Below, in pieces: positions 26,638 to 34,710 of a DNA stretch of 64,000 bases (within the stretch, counting starts at the first letter, position 1; each line of letters starts with the position of its first letter). The DNA is from Haloarcula argentinensis DSM 12282. GTDB taxonomy: Archaea > Halobacteriota > Halobacteria > Halobacteriales > Haloarculaceae. The stretch lies in NCBI GenBank assembly GCA_000336895.1, contig AOLX01000025.1:1-64000 (forward strand), given 5' to 3'. The notes under the pieces are model-generated. The model was not told the origin of the DNA, searched no databases, and saw only the letters and a program-made list of their open reading frames with translations. A program made the translations under genes and the position numbers.

Positions 26638-27609
26638 ATGCACTCCGATAACATCCAAACCAGCAAATCGATACAGCAGGAAACCGGACGGACGTTTCAC
26701 CTCGCGACGCGTCTGCTTCCGGAGCGTATCCGCCACCCGACATACGTCATGTACGCGTTCTTCCGGGTTGCGGACGAGGTCGTCGACCAGACGGACGGGC
26801 CGCCGCCGACTGTCCAGCACGAGCAATTGGAGGTGATTCGCGAGGCCGCGCTCGGGAACATCGACCCGGCCGAGACCGACCACGAGGCAGTCATGGCGGC
26901 GTTTCAGGACCTGGCCGAGCGTCACGACATCTCCGAGGAGACGATCAACGTCTTCATCGACGCGATGGAGATGGACATCGCACAGGCCCGCTACGAGACG
27001 TTCGAGGACCTCCGTGAGTACATGGGCGGTTCTGCCGTCGCCGTCGGCCACATGATGACCGAGGTGATGGACCCGCCACAGAAGGAGGAGGCCCTGCCCC
27101 ACGCGACGGCACTGGCCGAAGCGTTCCAGCTATCGAACTTCCTGCGGGACGTTCGCGAGGACATCCACGACTACGGCCGGGTGTATCTCCCACAGGAGAC
27201 GCTCGACCGCCACGGCGTCACCGAGGAGCAACTGGCTGACGCCGAGGTCGACGACGCCTTCCGCGCCGTGATGCAGGAGGAACTGGCCCGGACCGACGAA
27301 CTGTACCGCGAGGGCGTCGCCGGCATCCGATACCTGCCGGAAGACTGCCAGTTCGGTGTGTTGCTGGCCGCAGTCCTGTACGCTGACCACCACCGACTCA
27401 TTCGTGACCGCGGCTACGACGTGTTGACCGAGACGCCGGACCTCACTCGTCGCCGCCGGCTGTGGCTCCTCGCCCGCACGTGGTGGCACTGGCGGCGCAA
27501 CGGCGACCCCGAAGCGACGTTTTACACCGTGAGCGCTGTCTCCGAGCGTGGCCCCGGCGAGACGCCAACAGACACTCACAGCCACGGGCAGCCCACGTGG
27601 CGTGGATGA
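26638..27609 (+). CDS. crtB: Phytoene synthase CrtB
   Basis: The 323-residue enzyme condenses two geranylgeranyl diphosphates to phytoene, the first carotenoid step. The two aspartate-rich sites are present: DEVVD at 46-50 (after YAFFRVA) and DVREDIHDYGR at 171-181, with the RTFHLATRLLP start of the squalene/phytoene synthase family. The length is typical. It is placed between bat and crtY, so carotene supply for retinal is the likely purpose. The ATG at 26638 aligns with the family N-terminus; no TATA box lies directly before it, hence the long leader. Confidence 0.93.
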   Translation: MHSDNIQTSKSIQQETGRTFHLATRLLPERIRHPTYVMYAFFRVADEVVDQTDGPPPTVQHEQLEVIREAALGNIDPAETDHEAVMAAFQDLAERHDISEETINVFIDAMEMDIAQARYETFEDLREYMGGSAVAVGHMMTEVMDPPQKEEALPHATALAEAFQLSNFLRDVREDIHDYGRVYLPQETLDRHGVTEEQLADAEVDDAFRAVMQEELARTDELYREGVAGIRYLPEDCQFGVLLAAVLYADHHRLIRDRGYDVLTETPDLTRRRRLWLLARTWWHWRRNGDPEATFYTVSAVSERGPGETPTDTHSHGQPTWRG

Positions 27610-27657
27610 CAGCCACGCACCGGGCATCGTTTTTGACTTCCTGTTGTACCTGAACTA

Positions 27658-28383
27658 ATGTTGCCCACGCTCACGTATCTCCAGTTCCACGCCCTGTTCG
27701 TGGTGCCGGTCGTGGCCGGATTGGCACTGACAGCCACCTACCGCCTCGGGAGCCGCCGGGACGTACTCACAGGGACAGCAATACTCGCAGGACTGGCTCT
27801 CGTCTACACGACGCCGTGGGACGGCGCGCTCATCCGACGCGGCGTCTGGTGGTACGGCGACGGCACCGTGCTGGCACGGTTCTGGTCAATTCCCCTCGGC
27901 GAGTACCTCTTTTTCATCCTGCAGACCGTGATGGTTGGGCTGTGGGTGGCCCGGTTTCAGGTGGATACGGAGCGCCCACTGACCACGCCGGGACGAACGC
28001 GGCTCGTCGGGTTCGCCGCCGCGCTCGTCGTCGTTCTGTCCGGTCTCGCGCTCCTGCGCTCCGATTCGGGACTGTACCTCGGGTCGCTGCTGGTCTGGAG
28101 CGGGCCGATTCTCGCTATTCAGTGGGTGTTCGGCTGGCAGTTTCTCGTCGGCGAGTGGCGAGTAGTCAGCGGCGCGACGCTGGTTCCAACGGCATATCTC
28201 TGTGGTATCGACAGCGTCGCCATCCGACTCGGCGTCTGGACCCTCTCGAAACAGTACACGACCGGGTACGCGGTTCCCCTGCTCGACCTGCCGATTGAAG
28301 AGGCGGTCTTCTTCCTGCTGACGACGCTGTTCGTCGTACAGGGGGTCGTGCTTTACATCTGGCTTCTGGACAGATGGGAGTGA
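27658..28383 (+). CDS. crtY: Lycopene cyclase CrtY (membrane type)
   Basis: The 241-residue product has about seven hydrophobic segments and a repeated half-domain layout, as in archaeal lycopene beta-cyclases that fuse the CrtYc and CrtYd halves. Conserved patterns are TYLQFHALFVVPV at the start, YTTPWD near 43-48, WWYGDGTV near 62-69, PLGEYLFFILQT in the first half and PIEEAVFFLLTTLFVVQG in the second. It should convert lycopene to beta-carotene in the membrane. It follows crtB by 48 bases and overlaps brp by ten bases, so crtB-crtY-brp is one transcription unit. Confidence 0.93.
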   Translation: MLPTLTYLQFHALFVVPVVAGLALTATYRLGSRRDVLTGTAILAGLALVYTTPWDGALIRRGVWWYGDGTVLARFWSIPLGEYLFFILQTVMVGLWVARFQVDTERPLTTPGRTRLVGFAAALVVVLSGLALLRSDSGLYLGSLLVWSGPILAIQWVFGWQFLVGEWRVVSGATLVPTAYLCGIDSVAIRLGVWTLSKQYTTGYAVPLLDLPIEEAVFFLLTTLFVVQGVVLYIWLLDRWE

Positions 28384-29405
28384 GTCACCGCACTATCGTC
28401 GAGCCGTCGGTTCGCTACCGGGTCGCACTGGCTCCCGGCTGGATCGCCAGCCTCGCCGTCGTCGCTCCATTCCTCGCCGGGGTCTCGATACCGCCCGCGC
28501 TCCAGTACGTCCCGCTGGTCGTCAGTGCCGTCCTGCTCGGCCTCCCTCACGGCGCGGTCGACCACCTCGCGGTCGCGCGCACCCGCGGCAAGCACCCGGA
28601 CTGGCGGGCTATCGCCCGCGTGTTCGCGCTCTACGGCGTCGTTGGCGGAGCTTACGCTGTCGCCTGGTTCCTCGCACCCGCGGCGGCCTTCGTCCTGTTC
28701 ATCGCGGTGACGTGGTTCCACTGGGGGCAGGGCGACCTGTACGCACTGCGTGCACTGGCTGACGCTGACCACCTCCAGTCACTTCCTCAGCGAATCGGAA
28801 CCGTCCTCGTCCGGGGCGGCCTGCCGATGCTGGTCCCGTTGCTCGCGATCCCGGAGTGGTACCGCCGCGTCGCGACGGACCTCGTTTCGCTGTTCGCCCC
28901 CGACGCCGCGGCCGCTATCGGCTGGGCGTTCCGGACCGACGTGCGAACCGCGCTCGCCCTCGCCTACGGCGTGCTCGTCGTGGCGACGCTAGCTGTCGGG
29001 TTCGCCCGCGCCGACGCCCGCCGGCCGTGGCTGCTCGACGCCGGTGAGACGCTGGGCTTGCTCGCGTACTTCGCCCTCGTTCCGCCGGTGCTCGCCATCG
29101 GGGTGTACTTCTGTCTGTGGCACTCGTTGCGCCACGTCGCCCGCCTGCTTCTGGTCGACGATGATGCCACTGCCGCGCTCGCAAACCGCGACACAGCGGC
29201 GGCGCTGGCGCGGTTCGCCCGCGATGCCGCCCCGCTGACCGCCGCCTCGCTTGCCCTGCTCGGCGGGCTATATTTCCTTGTCCCAAATCCGCCGGAGTCC
29301 GTGCCGGAGTGGGTCGCGCTGTATCTGGTGTTCATCGCCGTCGTCACGCTGCCTCATGTCGTCGTGGTCAGTATCATGGACCGCGAACAGGGCGTCTGGA
29401 TGTAG
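28374..29405 (+). CDS. brp: Brp/Blh-type beta-carotene 15,15'-dioxygenase
   Basis: The 343-residue multi-span membrane protein matches the Brp/Blh family that cleaves beta-carotene to retinal. Iron-ligand histidines sit in conserved spots: LLGLPHGAVDHL near 56-67, ITWFHWG-like VTWFHWGQGD, WHSLRHVARLL near 247-257 and VTLPHVVVV near the end. About eight hydrophobic segments are seen. The start overlaps crtY by ten bases. Retinal from this operon would serve rhodopsins encoded elsewhere. In Halobacterium, brp lies beside bop and bat; here crtB and crtY replace bop. Confidence 0.92.
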   Translation: MGVSHRTIVEPSVRYRVALAPGWIASLAVVAPFLAGVSIPPALQYVPLVVSAVLLGLPHGAVDHLAVARTRGKHPDWRAIARVFALYGVVGGAYAVAWFLAPAAAFVLFIAVTWFHWGQGDLYALRALADADHLQSLPQRIGTVLVRGGLPMLVPLLAIPEWYRRVATDLVSLFAPDAAAAIGWAFRTDVRTALALAYGVLVVATLAVGFARADARRPWLLDAGETLGLLAYFALVPPVLAIGVYFCLWHSLRHVARLLLVDDDATAALANRDTAAALARFARDAAPLTAASLALLGGLYFLVPNPPESVPEWVALYLVFIAVVTLPHVVVVSIMDREQGVWM

Positions 29406-29427
29406 CCTCCCAACGACTTCGCCGAAG

Positions 29428-29691
29428 TCACGCGAAAAGCACGAGTAGCGTTCCGGAAACCGCGAGTACCGCGCCCAACGCACTGAGCATCGCGACCCGT
29501 GTTTCCACGTCCGACTCTGCGCCGGTCACGAGGCTGTAGACGCTCACGACAGCTAGGAGTGCTCCACCGACTGCTGCGGCCGCTCCAGCGACAACGCTAA
29601 CACCGTTTGCCCGGGTAGTGACGTACCCATTAACACCCAGCGAGATGCCGATAAGCAGTAACGAGAGGTGGTGGAGTCGCGCCGCATCCAT
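29428..29691 (-). CDS. Small three-helix membrane protein
   Basis: From the ATG at 29691, 87 residues form three hydrophobic segments (about 6-25, 30-55 and 63-86) with short loops; the middle is very Ala/Val/Gly-rich. There is no catalytic motif. It is convergent with brp by 22 bases and lies downstream of rpl15e on the same strand, separated by about 180 bases. I do not recognise a family; it may be a conserved haloarchaeal membrane protein. Confidence 0.55.
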   Translation of the reverse strand: MDAARLHHLSLLLIGISLGVNGYVTTRANGVSVVAGAAAAVGGALLAVVSVYSLVTGAESDVETRVAMLSALGAVLAVSGTLLVLFA

Positions 29692-29869
29692 ACGTCCGGG
29701 TGATACTGCTGTGACAAGAGTGTTCTGCTCCGACAGGAAAGAGTCGGTGACACGGATAGAGGTGTTTCTTTTCTCGGTCCGTGGCTGAGCTGTCAAGTCC
29801 TGCCGGACCCACCACTCTTCGGGATGAGCTTCCAGCCGCAAAATATCGGATAGAACCGCTACGTCGGCG

Positions 29870-30460
29870 TTACTTGCCCTTGCCGCGGTTGCTGCGCAGC
29901 GACGGGCGGGTCTTCTCGCTCCCCTTGCCCTTGCCGCTGAGGCCGCGGTTGCGGCGGCCGGCACCGGTCAGACCGCGGAAGACGCGGTCGGCCTGATCGT
30001 CGGCACAGATCCACGACAGGTCGTCGTCGTTCTGGATGGCCGGGTGGTTCGGGTCGATGAGGATGATTTCGTGCCACTTCTGTCGGCCGTCCTGACCGAC
30101 GGAGTAGCTGTTGAGCACGCGCAGGTTCGGGAAGGTGCGGGAGGCGCGTTCCTCGGCGACGCGCTGGATGTCCTTCCGGCGGGTGATGCGCGTGACACCC
30201 TGGCGCTTGGAGCGGCGACCGGCCTTGTGGCGGCGCTTGCGTGCGCTGCCCTTGCGGACGGAGACGCGGGCGACAATAACGCCCTGCTTGGCCTTGTAAC
30301 CCTGCGAGCGGGCCTTGTCGAGGCGGGTCGGGCGCTCGATGCGCTCGACAGCCCCTTCGTTGCGCCATTCCTGCTGGCGCTGCCACTGTAGTTCTGCGAG
30401 CTGTCCGTCGCCTGGGTTCTTCCAGGCATCTCGAATGTACGAATATGCGCTTCGTGCCAT
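29870..30460 (-). CDS. rpl15e: 50S ribosomal protein L15e
   Basis: This basic 196-residue protein starts MARSAYSYIRDAWKNP and contains the L15e blocks RPTRLDKARSQGYKAKQG, VIVARVSVRKGSARKRRH, FPNLRVLNSYSVGQDG and ADRVFRGLTGAGRRNRGLSG. It is an archaeal/eukaryotic large-subunit protein. It stands out in an otherwise acidic proteome by its high Arg/Lys content. Its length equals known haloarchaeal L15e. It is a single-gene unit preceded by about 100 bases of leader with two hairpins. Confidence 0.97.
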   Translation of the reverse strand: MARSAYSYIRDAWKNPGDGQLAELQWQRQQEWRNEGAVERIERPTRLDKARSQGYKAKQGVIVARVSVRKGSARKRRHKAGRRSKRQGVTRITRRKDIQRVAEERASRTFPNLRVLNSYSVGQDGRQKWHEIILIDPNHPAIQNDDDLSWICADDQADRVFRGLTGAGRRNRGLSGKGKGSEKTRPSLRSNRGKGK

Positions 30461-30490
30461 ATGTATTCACCACGGGCGTTGCGTGGTTCA

Positions 30491-30532
30491 AGTCGCGTTT
30501 CGCGACTCACATCCCGACCTGCACACGCAGGT
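30491..30532 (-). promoter_or_regulatory. Hairpins in the rpl15e leader
   Basis: AGTCGCG at 30491-30497 pairs with CGCGACT at 30501-30507 (three-base loop), and ACCTGC at 30517-30522 pairs with GCAGGT at 30527-30532 (ACAC loop). Both lie in the untranslated stretch before the start at 30460. A weak TATA-like CTTAAG is near 30590. Confidence 0.45.
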
Positions 30533-30718
30533 GCCCGCTGGTGCCCGTCGCCCAGCGAGTTACTCCGGAGTTTGCCGTTCGGACTCTTAAGCGGTTCGGA
30601 CCAGACTCGTGGATGCGACCCGGTCACGAAGGCCCAGTGATCGCTGAAACCGTCAGATATCTGTATTTTAGCAACACAAACCGTTAACTTGCTCGCGGCC
30701 AGAGAGTCACGTATTACC

Positions 30719-32665
30719 ATGACAGACCTTGGTGGCTTCCAGGACCACGTGGCACGGATCGACCTCGGAGACGGGGACGTAGCCTACGAAGGTATCGACG
30801 AGGAAGACGCGAAAAAGTATATCGGTGCACGCGGACTCGGCGTCAAATACGTCTTCGACCAGGGACCTGACGTGGACCCGCTGGGGCCGGAGAACCTGCT
30901 GGCGTTCATGAACGGGCCGCTGACGGGCACACAGGTGACGATGAGCGGTCGTATCGCCATCTGTACCAAGTCGCCGCTGACGGGGACGGTCACTGATTCC
31001 CACCACGGCGGCTGGTCGGGCGCGCGGCTGAAGTGGTCGGGCTTCGACGGCCTGCTGTTCGAAGGCCAGGCCGACGAGCCGGTGTACGCGCTCGTCGAAG
31101 ACGGCGAGGTGGAACTGCGCGACGCATCCCATCTCTGGGGCCAGGGCGTCCACGACACTATCGACGACCTCGAAGAAGAGATCGAGGGCGGCTCGCTGGG
31201 CAAGAACCTCTCCGTGATGGCCATCGGCCAGGGCGGTGAGAACGAGGTCAAATACGCCTGTATCGTCAACGAGGACGACCGCGCGTCGGGCCGCGGCGGC
31301 ACCGGTTGCGTGATGGGCAACAAGAACCTCAAAGCCGTCGTCGTCAAGTCCAGCACGCGGATGCCCAAACCGAAGGATCAGGAGACGTTCCAGGAGGGCC
31401 ACAAGCAGGCGATGCAGGTCATCCAGGAGTCCGACGTGACCGCGCCCAACGAGGGCGGGCTCTCGATGTACGGGACCAACGTCCTGATGAACCTTACCGA
31501 GGAGATGGACGGCCTTCCGACGAAGAACGCCAAGTACTCCTCGACGCGGTCGTACTCGGAGGCCGAGGGCGACGGCGAGCGCATCATCGATTCGGAGAAT
31601 GTCTCGGGCGAGAACGTCCGGGAGAACATCCTGGTCGACGAGCCGACCTGTCACTCCTGTCCGGTCGCCTGCAAGAAGGAAGTCGAGGTGCAGGCGATGC
31701 ACAAGGGCGAGGAGATGAACGTCCGCACCGAATCCTACGAGTACGAGTCCGCGTGGGCACTGGGGCCGAACTCCGGCCACGTCGAACGCGACAAGATCGC
31801 GGTGATGCTCGAACGGTGTAACGACGTCGGCGTCGACACCATCGACGTTGGCAACACCATGGCGATGGCGATGGAGATGACCGAGGAAGGCAAACTCGAC
31901 GAACTCGGCGACGGTCTGGACTGGGGCGACGCCGACACGATGATCGACATGATCGAGATGATCTCCCACCGCGAGACCGAACTCGCGGACCATCTCGCCG
32001 AGGGGCCGGACCACCTCGCCGAGGAGTTCGACGCCCACACCAACTCCCTCGCGGTCAAGGGCCAGACGATGGCCGCCTACGACCCGCGCTGTATGAAGGG
32101 GATGGCAATCGGCTATGCGACCTCGAACCGCGGGGCATGTCACCTGCGTGGCTACACGCCGGCAGCCGAGATTCTCGGTATCCCGGAGAAAGTCGACCCA
32201 CGAGAGTGGGAGGGCAAAGGCGAGCTGTGTGCCACCTTCCAGGACCTGCACGCCATCAGCGACTCCTTCGACATCTGCAAGTTCAACGCCTTCGCAGAGG
32301 GCATCGAGGAGTACGTCCTGCAGTACAACGGCATGACCGGGCTGGACGTGAGCGAGGAGGAACTGATGGAGGCTGGCGAACGAATCTACAACCTCGAACG
32401 GTACTACAACAACCTCGCCGGCTTCGACGGGTCCGACGACGACCTGCCAAACCGGTTCGTCGAGGGCGACGAGCACGCGATGCCGGCCCAAGGCGGTTCC
32501 GAGGGCGAGCTCGCGGAGCTCTCGAAGATGAAAGACGAGTACTACGAGGTCCGTGACTGGGAGAACGGCGTCGTTCCCGACGAGAAACTCGACGATCTGG
32601 GAATCGACATCGGCCCCGGTACCGGCGTCAGCTCCGGCGGCGCAGCGGCACCGAGCGACGACTGA
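30719..32665 (+). CDS. aor: Aldehyde ferredoxin oxidoreductase (tungsten enzyme)
   Basis: The 648-residue protein matches AOR enzymes, which oxidise aldehydes to acids with tungsten bound by two pterins and pass electrons to ferredoxin. Features: the N-terminal strand ARIDLGDGDVAYEGID, the pterin-binding GARGLGVKYVFDQG, the NGPLTGT block, the substrate-domain GRGGTGCVMGNKNLKAV, the Fe4S4 ligands CHSCPVAC at about 311-318 and the fourth ligand Cys in SFDICKF near 519. The C-terminal end is Gly/Ser-rich. The ATG at 30719 begins the canonical strand. Downstream small genes with MoaD-like folds suggest a dedicated cofactor block. Confidence 0.95.
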   Translation: MTDLGGFQDHVARIDLGDGDVAYEGIDEEDAKKYIGARGLGVKYVFDQGPDVDPLGPENLLAFMNGPLTGTQVTMSGRIAICTKSPLTGTVTDSHHGGWSGARLKWSGFDGLLFEGQADEPVYALVEDGEVELRDASHLWGQGVHDTIDDLEEEIEGGSLGKNLSVMAIGQGGENEVKYACIVNEDDRASGRGGTGCVMGNKNLKAVVVKSSTRMPKPKDQETFQEGHKQAMQVIQESDVTAPNEGGLSMYGTNVLMNLTEEMDGLPTKNAKYSSTRSYSEAEGDGERIIDSENVSGENVRENILVDEPTCHSCPVACKKEVEVQAMHKGEEMNVRTESYEYESAWALGPNSGHVERDKIAVMLERCNDVGVDTIDVGNTMAMAMEMTEEGKLDELGDGLDWGDADTMIDMIEMISHRETELADHLAEGPDHLAEEFDAHTNSLAVKGQTMAAYDPRCMKGMAIGYATSNRGACHLRGYTPAAEILGIPEKVDPREWEGKGELCATFQDLHAISDSFDICKFNAFAEGIEEYVLQYNGMTGLDVSEEELMEAGERIYNLERYYNNLAGFDGSDDDLPNRFVEGDEHAMPAQGGSEGELAELSKMKDEYYEVRDWENGVVPDEKLDDLGIDIGPGTGVSSGGAAAPSDD

Positions 32666-32701
32666 GACAGCCCCGGCCGCCGAACACATTTCAGTTCTCT
32701 A

Positions 32702-33067
32702 ATGCGCAAGGAAGATATCGACGACTTCGAATTCCAGGTAGAGTCCCGACTGACCAGCCACGGTGTTTACGTCACCGACTTCACTGACGAGGGCGATACG
32801 TATCGGCTCACCTACGAGTCGATTTCGGCCGACGAGGCGGCTGTCATCCCTCACCGGGAGATCGGCCGCGTCATCAACGTCTTCCGGGACCTCCACGCCG
32901 ACGACTGGTCGGGGGTCGACATCGAGGCGACGGTGACGGACCTCGAAGACACCGAACTCGGCGAGTGGTCGGTCGACAGCGAGTGGATCGACGACCTCGA
33001 AAACGGCGACCTCACGGAGACGGCGTTCTCCCAGCGCGTGCTGGAGACGATTACGGTGCGGAACTGA
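32702..33067 (+). CDS. Conserved hypothetical protein next to AOR
   Basis: The 121-residue acidic protein has an alternating strand/helix pattern (FEFQVESRLTSHGVYVTDFT, YRLTYESISADEAAVIPHRE, IGRVINVFRDL) and no cysteine. It begins 36 bases after the AOR stop on the same strand, so cotranscription is likely. It could be a maturation partner of AOR, but no motif supports that beyond position. I do not recognise a family. Confidence 0.6.
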   Translation: MRKEDIDDFEFQVESRLTSHGVYVTDFTDEGDTYRLTYESISADEAAVIPHREIGRVINVFRDLHADDWSGVDIEATVTDLEDTELGEWSVDSEWIDDLENGDLTETAFSQRVLETITVRN

Positions 33068-33081
33068 CTGCCAGCACGTCC

Positions 33082-33450
33082 TTACGGGTCGAAGTTGATT
33101 GCCAGCACGTCCCTGATCTCCAGCGTCGTCTCGAACTCCTCGCTTCTGTCCAGCCGCCGCCCGTCGCGCTCGAACTGGGCGGCGTGGGCCCGCCGCACCG
33201 CGTCCTGTTCGCGGTCGCTCAGTCCGAGTTCTGTGCCGATACTGTCCCAGTGGCCCGACTCGGCACAGACGTAATCCGCTTCTTTAGGGCCGTCGATCCG
33301 TTCGTACTCCCTGTCATAGGTCTCGCGGTTCTCCTGAAGATACGTATGGACCCGTTCGAGCAGCTCTGGGAGCTGGTCGAGTGGAATGCTCGCACGCGTG
33401 CCGGCCAGCAGGATGATCTGTCCCTCGATCGGGTACGATGAATCAGCCAT
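33082..33450 (-). CDS. Conserved hypothetical protein
   Basis: From the ATG at 33450 the protein has 122 residues; a GTG at 33468 in frame overlaps the stop of the preceding gene and is an alternative. The sequence is mixed helical (LPELLERVHTYLQENRETYDRE), then a region with VCAESGHWDSIGTELGLSDREQDAVRRAH, which reads like a compact helical domain, and a strand end EEFETTLEIRDVLAINFDP. Function is unknown. It follows the MoaD-associated domain gene closely on the minus strand, giving a three-gene run (33824, 33461 and 33082). Confidence 0.6.
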   Translation of the reverse strand: MADSSYPIEGQIILLAGTRASIPLDQLPELLERVHTYLQENRETYDREYERIDGPKEADYVCAESGHWDSIGTELGLSDREQDAVRRAHAAQFERDGRRLDRSEEFETTLEIRDVLAINFDP

Positions 33451-33460
33451 CGCGTCCCGG

Positions 33461-33715
33461 TCAGCCACCCGCCCGCATCGCTTTCTGTGCGAACTTCTCG
33501 ATGAGCGGCTCCAGCGTCTCAGGGTCGCCGTCGAACTCGATCGTCACCTCGTTGAGCTGCAGGCTCGGGCCGATGGTGACTTTCTCCTCTGACAGTGTCG
33601 CCGCCCAGCCGTCGCCTTCGACGGTCGCTTCGCCGCGTTGCTCGCCGCCGAGGTTCTCCAGATATCCGATAGCGGCTCGAACCGAGATGCCGCGAAAACT
33701 CCGTTCACGCTCCAT
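33461..33715 (-). CDS. Stand-alone MoaD-associated C-terminal domain (DUF1952-like)
   Basis: The 84-residue product starts MERERSFRGISVRAAIGYLE and ends KFAQKAMRAGG. I associate this pattern (RSFRGIS, IGYLENLGG, VTIGPSLQLNEVTIEFDGD, KAMRAGG) with the DUF1952 domain that follows a MoaD domain in some bacterial fusion proteins. Here it is a separate gene in a block with AOR and a SAMP/MoaD-like protein, so it may act in tungstopterin assembly as a split partner. The C-terminal GG is notable because UbaA-type enzymes act on exposed diglycines; whether it is modified is unknown. The TATA-like GGTTTAGA precedes the start. Confidence 0.65.
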   Translation of the reverse strand: MERERSFRGISVRAAIGYLENLGGEQRGEATVEGDGWAATLSEEKVTIGPSLQLNEVTIEFDGDPETLEPLIEKFAQKAMRAGG

Positions 33716-33823
33716 CGTGTGGTCGTTACGGGTGCGGTCGTCTAAACCTATCGGCGGCACTGCGCCGTTCTGCCACACCCGCGCTCTCCCGAACGGATGC
33801 CGCCGCTTCCGGACGGCTACGGC

Positions 33824-34192
33824 TTATCCCGGCCGGATACCGTCGTCGACGATGCGGGCGTTGCGCTCGCGGTTGATGCGCTCGTCTAAGTCCTCGTGGT
33901 CGTAAATCTGAGCGATGACGGCGGCGTGGAGATCGCGCCAGGCCATCGCGTAGATGGGTGACTGACCCCAGGCCCGGAGTTCGACGACGTACTCGTCGTA
34001 GGCCTCCCACCGGTTCTCGAACTGCTCGATGTGGTCGACGACGGCGCTGGCCGGCTCCGCAGAGTTGAGGGCGGCGTTGAGTTCCCGCTCCCAGCCGCCG
34101 ACGGCCTGTTCCATGTCGCGTTTCGTGTCCTCGCTGTCCGGCGGCAGCGAGTCGACAATCCCGGACGGAATCCCCAGTTCGATATTGTTCAT
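33824..34192 (-). CDS. Conserved haloarchaeal protein of the AOR block
   Basis: The ATG at 34192 gives 122 residues with a conserved look: MNNIELGIPSGIVDSLPPDS, a helical centre (GGWERELNAALNSAEPASAV, QFENRWEAYDEYVVELRAWG) and the end RNARIVDDGIRPG. A TATA-like GTTTATTT (34215-34222, read on the minus strand) is 26 bases before the ATG, so the transcript is leaderless. No catalytic residue pattern is evident. Its position, divergent from the MoaD-like gene at 34284, ties it to the cofactor block. Role unknown. Confidence 0.65.
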   Translation of the reverse strand: MNNIELGIPSGIVDSLPPDSEDTKRDMEQAVGGWERELNAALNSAEPASAVVDHIEQFENRWEAYDEYVVELRAWGQSPIYAMAWRDLHAAVIAQIYDHEDLDERINRERNARIVDDGIRPG

Positions 34193-34214
34193 ATCGCCAC
34201 ACAGAGTTCGGCGC

Positions 34215-34254
34215 AAATAAACCCCAGCGATGGGCGAACATGTTCGTGTTTATT
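34215..34254. promoter_or_regulatory. Divergent promoter with central palindrome
   Basis: Between the start codons at 34192 (minus) and 34284 (plus) lie a minus-strand TATA box (AAATAAAC at 34215-34222), a perfect 12-base palindrome CGAACATGTTCG at 34235-34246, and a plus-strand TATA-like GTTTATT at 34248-34254. The palindrome sits where a regulator could block or recruit factors at both promoters. Confidence 0.55.
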
Positions 34255-34283
34255 GATTTGTAAGAGCGGGGTGTAGCACACAT

Positions 34284-34685
34284 ATGAGCAGTGAGACACT
34301 GGAACGGCAGGCGTCGGATCCGGACCTGACCACTGTCGAGGTCAGGTGTACCGGCCACGTTCGTCGGGTCGTCGGCGAACCGTCGCTGACATACACGTTC
34401 GAAGGGAACACGCTACGTGACTTTCTCGATGCGTTCTTCCGGGAATACGACGTGAGCGATATGCTCATCGCGGAAACCGAAGCCGACGCCACCACCGAGG
34501 GCTGGGCCCCGGAGATGACGGACCTGCCGGGCGACTGGGCGAAAAACCCCGAAGGCGAGCAGACCAGATGCTACGCGCGAGTGGCGGTCAACGGCGAGTT
34601 CAATGAACACCTCGACGGACTGGACACGGAACTGGAAGCCGGCGACCGCGTTGGGCTGATGTTCCCGTTCATCTTCTGCTGCTGA
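34284..34685 (+). CDS. MoaD/ThiS-like beta-grasp protein ending in Cys-Cys
   Basis: The 133-residue protein has the strand-helix-strand order of MoaD/ThiS folds: TVEVRCTGHVRRVVGEPSLT, then NTLRDFLDAFFREYDVSDML, an inserted loop (about 62-92) and the final RVAVNGEFNEHLDGLDTELE and GDRVGLMFPFIFCC. In canonical members the last residues are PPxxGG and the glycine is adenylated or thiocarboxylated; here they are FPFIFCC. I recall haloarchaeal pterin-cluster proteins with this ending beside AOR genes. It may therefore bind metal or sulfur through the paired cysteines and not act by thiocarboxylate, which is inference. It is divergent from 34192 and convergent with the SAMP-like gene. Confidence 0.7.
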   Translation: MSSETLERQASDPDLTTVEVRCTGHVRRVVGEPSLTYTFEGNTLRDFLDAFFREYDVSDMLIAETEADATTEGWAPEMTDLPGDWAKNPEGEQTRCYARVAVNGEFNEHLDGLDTELEAGDRVGLMFPFIFCC

Positions 34686-34710
34686 TTCGGCAATCGACTC
34701 TGCAAGGACG

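Noticed and set aside
30707..32689. 660-codon frame antisense to AOR
   Set aside because: It is a shadow frame of a well-matched enzyme gene and contains no recognisable domain.
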